Shown: positions 1-7,208 of the stretch, piece by piece
Layout of the letters: each line of letters begins with the position of its first letter
Numbering within the stretch: the first letter of the stretch is position 1
NCBI GenBank assembly: GCA_002391555.1
Contig: DGFG01000141.1
Location: forward strand, 11,987-23,025
DNA length: 11,039 nucleotides
DNA from: Firmicutes bacterium UBA3906
GTDB taxonomy: Bacteria; Bacillota; Clostridia; Caldicoprobacterales; DTU083
Reading direction: 5' to 3'
The notes under the pieces: model-generated
Told to the model about the DNA's origin: nothing
Database searches by the model: none
Seen by the model: the letters and a program-made list of their open reading frames with translations, nothing else
Translations under genes and position numbers: made by a program

Positions 1-1190
1 ATGGTAACAATCTGGCTATTAGCAATGTAAGTACAAGTCCAGGGGAGGAGGGCCTAGTTGTCCTGTCCCGAGTGAGGAACTATGGTGATCCTGCTAGTGT
101 TACCCTAGAGCTTAGGGTAGATGGGTCAGTTTTTGATATAAAGGAAGTAAGTCTGGCAGATGGAGGCCAGGCGGATATCTATTGGACTAGGGTACCTAGA
201 GAGGGAAGGACTTTTGAGCTGGCTATACTAAATGAGGATGACCTGGCAATAGATAATAGGGGCTGGGCTGTGAACAAGTATCAGGACCAGTATAGGGCGC
301 TTTTGGTGACTGACCGCAATGTCTTTATAGAAAGGGCAGTGGGCCTTAGAAAGGACATAGAGCTAGTAAAAACAACTAAGGGCCAGGACCTGGTGTCCCA
401 GGATTTTTCCCTATATATATATGATGGCTACCTACCAGAAAGGCTGCCAAAAGGCCATATGATAGTCTTTAACCCACCGGAAAATGGGCCCCTTGATCTA
501 GTAGAAGAGGGCCAGTTTGAGCCTGTAGCTGTTAGGATAAACAGAGACATTGTAAATGATGAAATAATAAGCTATATAGAGGCCACAGATTTTCAGATAG
601 CCAAGGCAAAAAAGCTAAAGCTGCCTCAGGACTTTGATATAGTCTTAGAGGACCAAAAGGGCAACCCCCTACTAATTTTAGGCGACACTGACCAGGGTAG
701 GCTAGTTATCTTTGCCTTTTCTCTTAAGGATTCTAATTTACCCCTAAAGGCAGATTTCCCAATACTTATGCAGGCCCTGCTTAACTGGACCCTGCCCCCT
801 GGCTTAGATGAACTAGACTTTACCTATCCCGGAGACCCGGTCCTGTTAGCGCCCATGCTAGAGGCAGATCAAATTAGTGTTATTTCCCCATCTGGTAAAG
901 AGTATAACTTTGATCCCTATCCAGTACCCTATTTCTATGATAGCTATGAGACTGGAATCTACCAGGTGGTCCAAAGGGCTGGTGACAAGCTTTACAGGAC
1001 ATACTTTCCTGTTGTAATTCAGACCAGCCAGCTTTCAGACTTAAGGGATGCATTTGAGGAAATGCCTGACCAAGGTCAGCAAACACCTGGCCTAAGTGCA
1101 CAGTTTTTAAAGGATTTTTGGAAATATGCAGGCTGGGCCTTAGTCCTATTACTCCTAATAGAATGGTGGGTGTATCATTATGGTTCTTGA
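1..1190 (+). CDS. C-terminal part of a BatA-like VWA-domain membrane protein (5' end outside window)
   Basis: The frame is open from base 3 with no stop, so the gene enters from the left edge. The GTG at 72 is internal: the 23 codons before it read on smoothly (GNNLAISNVSTSPGEEG...) and fit the family. About 395 residues are visible. They begin with a CARDB-like beta-sandwich segment (VRNYGDPASVTLELRVDG). Next comes the pattern seen after the VWA domain in Firmicute BatA-like proteins (DDLAIDNRGWAVN, then YRALLVTDRNVFIERAV), which resembles a degenerate amidotransferase/Rossmann fold. A single C-terminal membrane helix follows (WALVLLLLIEWWVY) with a very short tail. The N-terminal BatA membrane region and the VWA domain itself are expected to the left, so the VWA assignment is by family pattern rather than by sight of a MIDAS motif. 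The gene overlaps the next VWA gene by 11 bases, implying co-transcription and coupled translation. The molecular role is unknown; relatives sit with MoxR AAA+ ATPases and DUF58 proteins. Confidence 0.82.
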   Translation, partial: GNNLAISNVSTSPGEEGLVVLSRVRNYGDPASVTLELRVDGSVFDIKEVSLADGGQADIYWTRVPREGRTFELAILNEDDLAIDNRGWAVNKYQDQYRALLVTDRNVFIERAVGLRKDIELVKTTKGQDLVSQDFSLYIYDGYLPERLPKGHMIVFNPPENGPLDLVEEGQFEPVAVRINRDIVNDEIISYIEATDFQIAKAKKLKLPQDFDIVLEDQKGNPLLILGDTDQGRLVIFAFSLKDSNLPLKADFPILMQALLNWTLPPGLDELDFTYPGDPVLLAPMLEADQISVISPSGKEYNFDPYPVPYFYDSYETGIYQVVQRAGDKLYRTYFPVVIQTSQLSDLRDAFEEMPDQGQQTPGLSAQFLKDFWKYAGWALVLLLLIEWWVYHYGS

Positions 1191-4080
1191 TTTTCAAAGC
1201 CCACTTTCCTTATTAGCCTTTATCCCCATTGGAGGGCTAATGGTTTTCATTTACCTAAAATACAAGGAAAGAAAGCTATATAAGGGGGTAAGGCCCCTAG
1301 TTACAAGGCTAATAATCCTGCTCTTAGTCCTACTAGCCCTTGCAGGCGCGCAGCTAAACACCCTAGTTAAGGACACAGAGTTGATATTTGTAGCTGACCT
1401 ATCAGATAGTATGGAGGGCAAGAGGGAGGAGCTTATAGACTTTATAAGCCAGGCCATGGACATCCTACCCGATAACTACAAGACAGGGGTAATTGGCTTT
1501 GCCCGGGATGCTCAGGTAGAGCAGGCTCTTAGTGATAGCAGATCCTTTTACGACTTTCATGTAGGTATCAAGGCTAGCTATACCAATATAGAAGCTGCCC
1601 TTCAAAGGGCTGAAGCCCTCTTTTCTCCTAATAGTCGAAAGCGTATTATAGTCCTAACGGACGGGAATGAAAATACTGGCGACGGTATGATGCGGGCCAA
1701 GGCACTAATGCAGAGGGGGATAAGGGTTGACGGAGTCCTGTTTGAGACCCAGCCTACAAGGGAGGTTCAGCTTTCAGATCTAGTACTGCCTAGCTCCATT
1801 TACCAGGGAGAAAGCTATGGGGTAAGGGTGGTTATAGACTCTAGCATAGAGACTAATGGTAGCCTAAAGCTCTTTGCTAACAGAAACTTGGTGGGCCAGC
1901 AAAGGGTAGAGCTACAAAAGGGAACAAATGTATTTTTATTTGAGGAGCTAGCCGAGCAAAGTGGGACTCTTATATATGAGGCGGAGATAGAGACAGGTGA
2001 AGATACCATCCTTCAAAACAACAGGATGTCTACCTATATAAAAATCGCGGGACCACCTAGGGTAGCCCTAGTCGAGGGCAGACAAGGTGAGGGACAGGAA
2101 CTTGCAAAGATACTCGAGGCAGGTGGCCTATCCTACAAGGTATTTACACCCTATAGCCTGCCATCAGACTTAGATGAGCTAGTTATGTATGAGGCAGTCC
2201 TATTAGCAAATGTGGAGTATGACAAGCTAGGAGATAAAAAAGCCGAGGCCCTAAAAACCTATGTTTGGTCCTTGGGCAAGGGACTACTAACTACAGGGGG
2301 AGATAACTCCTATATAATGGGGGGCTATTTAGGTTCAGTCTTAGAAGAGGTCCTGCCTGTTGATATGGAGATAAAAAACAGGGAGGATACCCCAAATCTG
2401 GCCCTTGTTTTAGTCATTGACAAGTCAGGTAGTATGGCCGATGGCCAGTATGGTCTATCGAAAATGGACCTAGCCAAGGAAGCGGCCATGAGGTCCTTAG
2501 ATGTCTTGACAGAAAATGATTTTATTGCTGTAGTTGCCTTTGACGGAGCAGCCTATAGCGTTGTAGATATGCAAAGGGCTGACAAAAAGGAAAAAATCCA
2601 GGAAGCTATAGGTGGAATGGAAGCTTCAGGTGGAACCAATTTGGAGCCTGGCCTTAAGATGGCCCTAAACTCCCTTTTGAAAACCGAGGCTGCTGTAAAG
2701 CATGTTATTGTCCTGACGGATGGTCACACTAGTGAAGGTAATTTTGGCCAGATAGTAGGCGACATGACGGATAATATGATAACAGTCTCTGGTGTTGCTA
2801 TAGGTGAGGGAGCGGACCAAAGGCTTATGAGGCAGATATCAGACCTTGGCCAAGGTAGGTTTTATTATACAAATGATTTTACCAGCATACCAAAGATATT
2901 TACCAAGGAAACCTACCATGCCAAAAGAAACTATATAAATAATGAGACCTTTTATCCAGTACAACGGGGCCAACTGCCAGTATTTGATACTGCTAGAGGC
3001 CTGCCGCCACTACATGGCTATACTACAACTACAATCAAGGCTGGGGCTGAACTTGTCTTGGCAAGTGAGGAGGATGACCCTATACTGGCCTTTTGGAACT
3101 ACGGGCTTGGTAGGGCTGCTAGCTGGACAAGTGATGCAGGCGGAGCTTGGTCTGAGGACTGGATGACCTGGTCAAGGGCAGGAGATTTTTGGCTAAATAC
3201 TATATCTAATATCCTACCTGGCCAGACCTTTGGAACAGAGCAGTTAGAAATAGAAAGGGATGGGAGCCGGGCTATCATATCTTTTAAGGCAGAGGACAAT
3301 ATGGCCTCAAGCATGGAAACCCAAGCAGTGGTGGTCGGGCCAGATAATAGTGAAACAATACTTCAAATGGACCCTGTAAGGCCGGGCTTATACCAGGCTA
3401 GCTTTGATCTTGAGGATACAGGGGTCTATCTTGTTAGGGTAGAGCAAAGGCAGGAGGAAGAGCTGGCCGTCATGGAGACAGGCCTATCCTATCCTTATTC
3501 ACCTGAATATGATATGAGACTAAAGTCATCAAGGCTAAAGCTAGAGCATATAGTTGGTCAAACAGATGGTAGGATTTTAGCTAGCCCAGAGGATATTTTG
3601 GCCTATGAAGAAGCAGCTGTTTGGAATAGGAGGCAGGTATGGCCCTATTTGCTGCTGGTCGCCCTAATATTATTTATGTATGATGTAGCGGCAAGAAAAC
3701 TAGATATAAAAAGGCTATTTAAAGATGCTAGGGTCAGGCTAGCTAGGCTACTTAGGCTAGTATTGGCCAAGACGGGTCCTTTAGTTAGGAAAATCTTTAC
3801 TAAAAAGCCTGCTAGGATTAAAAGGGCAAAAGCTAGAGAAGGGCTAGAGGATAAGGCTGAAGATGAGGTTAGCAGGACAGAGGTTAGCAAGGAGGAAGGG
3901 CCTAAAGAATCAAGCGAGGAGTCTGAACTTGACACAAAGGATAGACAGGCTAGGAAAAGGGCCACAGAGGGTGAAAAGAAAAGGGATGGGCGGGGCAAAA
4001 GGCCCGCTACTGACCAGACTGAAAGTGATGATTTTACTGGAGAGCTCTTAAGGGCTAGAAAAAAGAGCAAGATTAAATAA
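1180..4080 (+). CDS. Large membrane-anchored protein with two VWA domains and a GATase1-like domain
   Basis: The 966-residue protein has two N-terminal membrane helices (about 8-26 and 41-58). VWA domain 1 spans about 67-190, with MIDAS residues D73, S75, S77 (DLSDS), T135 and the LTDG at 159-162. A beta-rich linker covers about 195-290. A glutamine-amidotransferase-like domain runs about 293-400 (PPRVALVEG; GKGLLTTGGDNSYIMGGY; LEEVLPVDM). VWA domain 2 spans about 405-575, with D414, S416, S418 (DKSGS), T486 (SGGTN) and the LTDG at 512-515. A beta-rich region follows to about 800, then a membrane helix (about 820-838) and a tail of about 120 residues rich in K, R, E, D and S. Both MIDAS sites look able to bind a metal. 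The amidotransferase-like core shows no cysteine where a nucleophile would sit, so a ligand-binding or structural role is likelier than catalysis. The ATG at 1180 lies inside the end of the previous gene with only a weak GGTGGG ahead, pointing to translational coupling. Relatives sit beside MoxR/DUF58 genes and are thought to act in envelope protein assembly or metal-dependent chaperoning, which is unproven. Confidence 0.87.
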   Translation: MVLDFQSPLSLLAFIPIGGLMVFIYLKYKERKLYKGVRPLVTRLIILLLVLLALAGAQLNTLVKDTELIFVADLSDSMEGKREELIDFISQAMDILPDNYKTGVIGFARDAQVEQALSDSRSFYDFHVGIKASYTNIEAALQRAEALFSPNSRKRIIVLTDGNENTGDGMMRAKALMQRGIRVDGVLFETQPTREVQLSDLVLPSSIYQGESYGVRVVIDSSIETNGSLKLFANRNLVGQQRVELQKGTNVFLFEELAEQSGTLIYEAEIETGEDTILQNNRMSTYIKIAGPPRVALVEGRQGEGQELAKILEAGGLSYKVFTPYSLPSDLDELVMYEAVLLANVEYDKLGDKKAEALKTYVWSLGKGLLTTGGDNSYIMGGYLGSVLEEVLPVDMEIKNREDTPNLALVLVIDKSGSMADGQYGLSKMDLAKEAAMRSLDVLTENDFIAVVAFDGAAYSVVDMQRADKKEKIQEAIGGMEASGGTNLEPGLKMALNSLLKTEAAVKHVIVLTDGHTSEGNFGQIVGDMTDNMITVSGVAIGEGADQRLMRQISDLGQGRFYYTNDFTSIPKIFTKETYHAKRNYINNETFYPVQRGQLPVFDTARGLPPLHGYTTTTIKAGAELVLASEEDDPILAFWNYGLGRAASWTSDAGGAWSEDWMTWSRAGDFWLNTISNILPGQTFGTEQLEIERDGSRAIISFKAEDNMASSMETQAVVVGPDNSETILQMDPVRPGLYQASFDLEDTGVYLVRVEQRQEEELAVMETGLSYPYSPEYDMRLKSSRLKLEHIVGQTDGRILASPEDILAYEEAAVWNRRQVWPYLLLVALILFMYDVAARKLDIKRLFKDARVRLARLLRLVLAKTGPLVRKIFTKKPARIKRAKAREGLEDKAEDEVSRTEVSKEEGPKESSEESELDTKDRQARKRATEGEKKRDGRGKRPATDQTESDDFTGELLRARKKSKIK

Positions 4081-4100
4081 TAGGCTTTATTAGCTTTTAA

Positions 4101-4128
4101 AATAAGGGCTAGATATAATAAGGGCTAG
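4101..4128. repeat. Pair of 12-base direct repeats
   Basis: AATAAGGGCTAG occurs at 4101-4112 and again at 4117-4128, a period of 16 bases, just after the VWA gene and before the terminator. A related TAAGGGCTAG also ends the VWA gene near 4047-4057. It may be a local duplication; no function is apparent. Confidence 0.6.
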
Positions 4129-4155
4129 GATAAAAAAGAACTAGTATTATATATA

Positions 4156-4184
4156 AAAAAGATGGGCTAAAAGCCCATCTTTTT
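4156..4184. terminator. Bidirectional intrinsic terminator between convergent genes
   Basis: A perfect 13-base inverted repeat (4156-4168 with 4172-4184) surrounds an AAA loop. The core GATGGGCT/AGCCCATC is flanked by five A on the left and five T on the right. Read on either strand it gives a GC-rich stem followed by a U-run, so it can end both the rightward VWA operon (stop 76 bases upstream) and the leftward DUF1015 gene (stop about 97 bases away). Confidence 0.9.
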
Positions 4185-4281
4185 GATCTTTATCCCTACA
4201 CTTTAATGCATTTACTAATCAGCATTTGCCCTTTACTGTAGTTTTTAGTTAAACATAAAACTTTAAAAAGCTCTTATTTAT

Positions 4282-5637
4282 CTATTTGGTAATCTTTCTG
4301 CACTCTAGGTAAAACCTTTTATCATCAGCATGGCCCATGGAAAAGGTCTTTCGAGGGAGGACCCCATCTAGAATTACTGTGGTGAAAAGGTCATGCTTTT
4401 CCATAACGGGAAGTAAAAAGCCCATACAGCCATCTTTATCTGCCAGCTCTAATGTTTCCTTATCTCCATGTATATAGTCTATGTCTGCCTCTGTATGCTT
4501 TTTCAGATAGTCATCTAAAAAGGCCTGCAGGCTACCAACCTCTAGGTTGCATACTGGATTTTCAATTTCAATAAGGCCATATTTGTCCTTTGAGCTATAT
4601 AAAATTATATGGCCTTGGTCCTTGCGATTCTTGTGTCTTATTATAAATGAATATATTGCCTGGACCCTGTCTTTGATTTCTATAATATTAGTTTTTATGC
4701 CCTGGGACTTGTTATAGTCAACCAGGCTCTTTAGAACATTGTCAGGGTCTATATTAAATAGGCATCGGTGGATTGGCTCAAATTCTAGTCCATCATCATG
4801 AACATTTACCAGTTCCACTAGGGCATAACGGGCAGGATGATCCTCTAGCATATCAGCAGATAAACTAGCCTTTAATTCTTCCCAGTAGGCCTTGGCTGTT
4901 GCAAGAGAATGGTTGCCATCGCCTACAGCAAAAAGGAGGAGGGGTTTTTCCTCTTTAAGCTTATATTTTTCCTTAAACAAATCAGGGTCAGCTAACCTGG
5001 CCAGGCCCTTGTATACATCTTCTATCATGGACTGGCTCTTTAGGCTATAGCCCTTAATATGGCCACCCTTCATCATAAGGTCGAAATCATATAGCTTTTC
5101 CATCTCTGTTACCTTGTCAGCTAGAGGCTCTATTATACTGCGGTCAGGGTCATCTATAAGTACCATGATGTGGGGTGATTCAAGAAGGGCCTCTCTTCTG
5201 ATGGCTATCCTGGGTGGTAGCCTATCTAAGACTGTCCCCTCAGTAGCCCTGGTCAAGGACTTTGCTCCTAGGTTATAGTCATAGTCTTCTAAGTCTAGGG
5301 CAACTAGCAGCCCTTTTCGGACCTTGTTTGATGAGTCTGTCCTTTCTATGTATATAAATTGTGGTGAAAGTGTGGTAAAAAGACCCTGCTTAAGATAGGC
5401 CTCCATAGTCTTTCCGATTTCTTTAATTCGTTTTTCCTTGTCATCATCATTTAGGTATACCTCAGGGTAGACAAGCTTTAATGTAGATGGTTGATCAGCA
5501 ACATAGTCCTCAAGCTCCTGCCAATAAGCCCTATTTGATGTGTACTGGTCACAGGCAATGACAGCCCATTTATTTAGGTCTACCTCCTTATTAGGTAGCA
5601 TTATCTCCACAGCTTTTATACCTAATTTACTTTGCAA
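4282..5637 (-). CDS. DUF1015 family protein, function unknown
   Basis: The protein has 451 residues from the start chosen here, a TTG at 5637-5635. The open frame continues upstream to another TTG at 5802, but that one has a pyrimidine-rich sequence where a ribosome site should be. The 5637 TTG has AAGGGGGAGGT five bases ahead. Family resemblance also begins only after it (IKAVEIMLPN, then VDLNKWAVIACDQYTS). Conserved DUF1015 blocks, numbered from the TTG, are CDQYTS 29-34, a YIERTDSSNKVRKGLLVALD stretch near 96-115, TRATEGTVLDRLPPR 129-143, VGDGNHSLATAK 238-249, a later HPARYALVELVNVHDDGLEFEPIHR block, and the C-terminal DGVLPRKTFSMGHADDKRFYLECR. There is no signal peptide or membrane segment, so it should be cytoplasmic. 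In clostridia such genes can lie near serine biosynthesis genes, but none is visible here. It is divergent from pdp and convergent with the VWA operon. Confidence 0.85.
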   Translation of the reverse strand: MQSKLGIKAVEIMLPNKEVDLNKWAVIACDQYTSNRAYWQELEDYVADQPSTLKLVYPEVYLNDDDKEKRIKEIGKTMEAYLKQGLFTTLSPQFIYIERTDSSNKVRKGLLVALDLEDYDYNLGAKSLTRATEGTVLDRLPPRIAIRREALLESPHIMVLIDDPDRSIIEPLADKVTEMEKLYDFDLMMKGGHIKGYSLKSQSMIEDVYKGLARLADPDLFKEKYKLKEEKPLLLFAVGDGNHSLATAKAYWEELKASLSADMLEDHPARYALVELVNVHDDGLEFEPIHRCLFNIDPDNVLKSLVDYNKSQGIKTNIIEIKDRVQAIYSFIIRHKNRKDQGHIILYSSKDKYGLIEIENPVCNLEVGSLQAFLDDYLKKHTEADIDYIHGDKETLELADKDGCMGFLLPVMEKHDLFTTVILDGVLPRKTFSMGHADDKRFYLECRKITK

Positions 5638-5642
5638 GTTTA

Positions 5643-5652
5643 CCTCCCCCTT
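5643..5652 (-). promoter_or_regulatory. Ribosome binding site deciding the DUF1015 start
   Basis: The minus strand reads AAGGGGGAGG and then TAAAC before a TTG codon. The GGAGG to start spacing is five bases. No comparable site precedes the longer TTG start at 5802, so this site argues for the shorter protein. Confidence 0.75.
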
Positions 5653-5678
5653 AATAGCTGGATATTTGTTTACATACC

Positions 5679-5707
5679 TGTATATACTAACATAATTGCC
5701 AAGTGAA
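5679..5707 (-). promoter_or_regulatory. Candidate sigma-A promoter for the DUF1015 gene
   Basis: On the minus strand TTCACT (5707-5702) is followed after 17 bases by TATACA (5684-5679). This gives a leader of roughly 35 bases to the TTG at 5637. The -10 matches five of six consensus bases and the -35 four of six. It is only meaningful if the shorter DUF1015 start is right, since it lies inside the longer frame. Confidence 0.45.
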
Positions 5708-5747
5708 TTAAAGAAGAAACGGAAATTTTCTCTATCCTGTAATAATA

Positions 5748-5775
5748 TTGCATTCCCCTTGCTATGTAGTATAAT
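5748..5775 (+). promoter_or_regulatory. Candidate sigma-A promoter for pdp
   Basis: TTGCAT (5748-5753), a 16-base gap, then a perfect TATAAT (5770-5775). Transcription would start near 5782, leaving a leader of about 77 bases before pdp. It lies about 40 bases from the opposite-facing candidate promoter, so the two form a back-to-back pair in 5638-5858. The -35 matches consensus in only three of six bases. I saw no clear riboswitch or attenuator hairpin in the leader. Confidence 0.5.
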
Positions 5776-5851
5776 TAAAACAGCAGGAAGGCTATAGGTC
5801 AAGAGGGGAAAAATTATAAGGGCTTAGATTTTTTTAGACTTGTAGATTATT

Positions 5852-5864
5852 AAAAGGGGTGGTC
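5852..5864 (+). promoter_or_regulatory. Shine-Dalgarno-like stretch overlapping the presumed pdp start
   Basis: AAAAGGGGTGGTC closely resembles the 16S-complementary AAGGAGGTGATC, but the GTG called as the pdp start (5859) lies inside it. A ribosome using this site would normally initiate several bases further on, where the in-frame codons are AAG and ATA (5868). The true start is therefore uncertain. Confidence 0.4.
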
Positions 5865-7208
5865 AAGATAGAAAGGCTAAGGACAGTAGATATAATCTCC
5901 AAAAAAAGAGATGGTGAAAGCCTTTCCAAGGCTGAAATTGATTTCTTTATAGATGGCTATGTAAAGGGGCAAATACCTGACTACCAAGCAGCTGCCCTAT
6001 TGATGGCAATATACCTAAAGGGTATGGATAGTCGAGAGACAGCAGATCTGACTATGGCTATGGTGGAGTCAGGAGATAGGGTTGATTTGACAGCTATCAA
6101 GGGTATAAAGGTTGACAAGCATAGCACAGGAGGAGTGGGGGATACAACAACCCTCATAGTGGCACCCCTGGTGGCTGCATGTGGGGTCCCAGTCGCCAAG
6201 ATGTCAGGCCGAGGTCTTGGCCATACAGGGGGGACCCTAGACAAGCTCGAGTCAATACCAGGCTTTAGGACAGAGCTTTCAAAGGCAGACTTTATTGCAG
6301 CAGTAAATAAAGTAGGACTGGCTGTGATAGGCCAAAGTAAGGGTCTGGTCCCTGCCGATAGTCTCCTTTATGCACTAAGGGATGTGACAGCTACAGTTGC
6401 CAGTCTGCCCCTGATAGCCAGCTCAATTATGAGCAAAAAGATTGCAGCAGGTGCAGGTGGTCTAGTACTCGATGTTAAAACAGGCAGTGGGGCCTTTATG
6501 GAGACAAGGGAGGATGCCTTTGACCTGGCCAGGGAGATGGTTAAGATAGGGGAAAGGCTAGCTATGAATACTACAGCTATTATTACAGATATGAACCAGC
6601 CTCTGGGCCTGGCCGTGGGTAATGCCCTTGAGGTCAAGGAGGCCATTAGTATTTTAAGAGGACTAGGAGAGGAGGGTCCCTTAAAGGCCGTATCCCTCCT
6701 TTTAGCTGCCCATATGATATATACAGGGGCTGGCTGCACTGCTATAGATGAGGGCAAGGCTATGGCAAAAGATGCCCTAGAATCCGGTCGGGGCCTAGAC
6801 AAGCTAGCTGAAATGATAAGGGTCCAGGGAGGGGATGCTAGGGTAGTCGATGATATTAGCCTCCTTCCTCAGGCAAAACATATAATGCCAGTAACTGCTG
6901 ATATGGAGGGCTATATAGCCTCTATAGATACTGAAATGGTAGGGACAGTCGCATCTATTCTAGGTGCTGGCAGAACAAGAAAGGACCAAAAAATAGATCC
7001 TGCTGTTGGTCTTGTCCTTAAGAAGCGGCTTGGGGACAAGGTCAAAAAGGGAGAAGAGCTAGCCCTATTCCACCTAAACGATAGGGATAGATTTGACCAG
7101 GCCCAAGACCTATTTAAGAGGGCTATTAGGATAGGGGCAAAGGCATCTGGCCCCTGCCCCCTAGTATATGGAACAGTCACAAGAGAGGGAGAAAAGCACT
7201 TTAGCTAG
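5859..7208 (+). CDS. pdp: Pyrimidine-nucleoside phosphorylase (pdp/deoA family)
   Basis: This enzyme splits uridine, deoxyuridine or thymidine with phosphate into the free base and (deoxy)ribose-1-phosphate, in cytoplasmic pyrimidine salvage. The protein has 449 residues, slightly longer than the roughly 433 of the Bacillus enzyme. Residues 1-65 form the start of the alpha domain. The phosphate-binding KVDKHSTGGVGD lies at 84-95 (H88), and the family signature SGRGLGHTGGTLDKLE at 116-131. Base-contact residues R174, S189 and K193 align with R171, S186 and K190 of E. coli thymidine phosphorylase, and the C-terminal alpha/beta domain is complete. Low-GC Gram-positive relatives are usually the broad-specificity Pdp type, which is why I prefer pdp to deoA. 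Similarity to Bacillus Pdp begins around residue 7 (LRTVDII), so the GTG start at 5859 may be slightly too far upstream. It stands alone in its operon here, with no deoxyribose aldolase or cytidine deaminase gene beside it, and its 3' end overlaps gerAC by 8 bases. Confidence 0.95.
   Translation: MVKIERLRTVDIISKKRDGESLSKAEIDFFIDGYVKGQIPDYQAAALLMAIYLKGMDSRETADLTMAMVESGDRVDLTAIKGIKVDKHSTGGVGDTTTLIVAPLVAACGVPVAKMSGRGLGHTGGTLDKLESIPGFRTELSKADFIAAVNKVGLAVIGQSKGLVPADSLLYALRDVTATVASLPLIASSIMSKKIAAGAGGLVLDVKTGSGAFMETREDAFDLAREMVKIGERLAMNTTAIITDMNQPLGLAVGNALEVKEAISILRGLGEEGPLKAVSLLLAAHMIYTGAGCTAIDEGKAMAKDALESGRGLDKLAEMIRVQGGDARVVDDISLLPQAKHIMPVTADMEGYIASIDTEMVGTVASILGAGRTRKDQKIDPAVGLVLKKRLGDKVKKGEELALFHLNDRDRFDQAQDLFKRAIRIGAKASGPCPLVYGTVTREGEKHFS

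Noticed and set aside
3645..4070. 141-residue antisense frame over the VWA tail
   Set aside because: Ser/Leu/Ala-rich translation typical of the complement of a K/E/R-rich region, with no ribosome site; a shadow of the real gene.
4240..4262. AGTTTT/AAAACT hairpin as a second terminator for DUF1015
   Set aside because: Six AT pairs with an 11-base loop and no T-run after it on either strand.
5718..5736. GAAATTTTC inverted repeat as an operator between the divergent promoters
   Set aside because: Only four paired bases around one centre base, AT-rich, and the outer bases do not pair; too weak to call.
5638..5802. Coding sequence for a 55-residue N-terminal extension of DUF1015
   Set aside because: No ribosome site at its TTG, no family similarity, and candidate promoters for both neighbours lie inside it.
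5782..5858. Riboswitch or attenuator in the pdp leader
   Set aside because: The leader of about 77 bases has a T-run (5829-5835) but no stable stem before it that I can find.
6368..6802. 144-residue antisense frame inside pdp
   Set aside because: It lies wholly within a well-conserved enzyme gene and its translation shows no recognisable domain.
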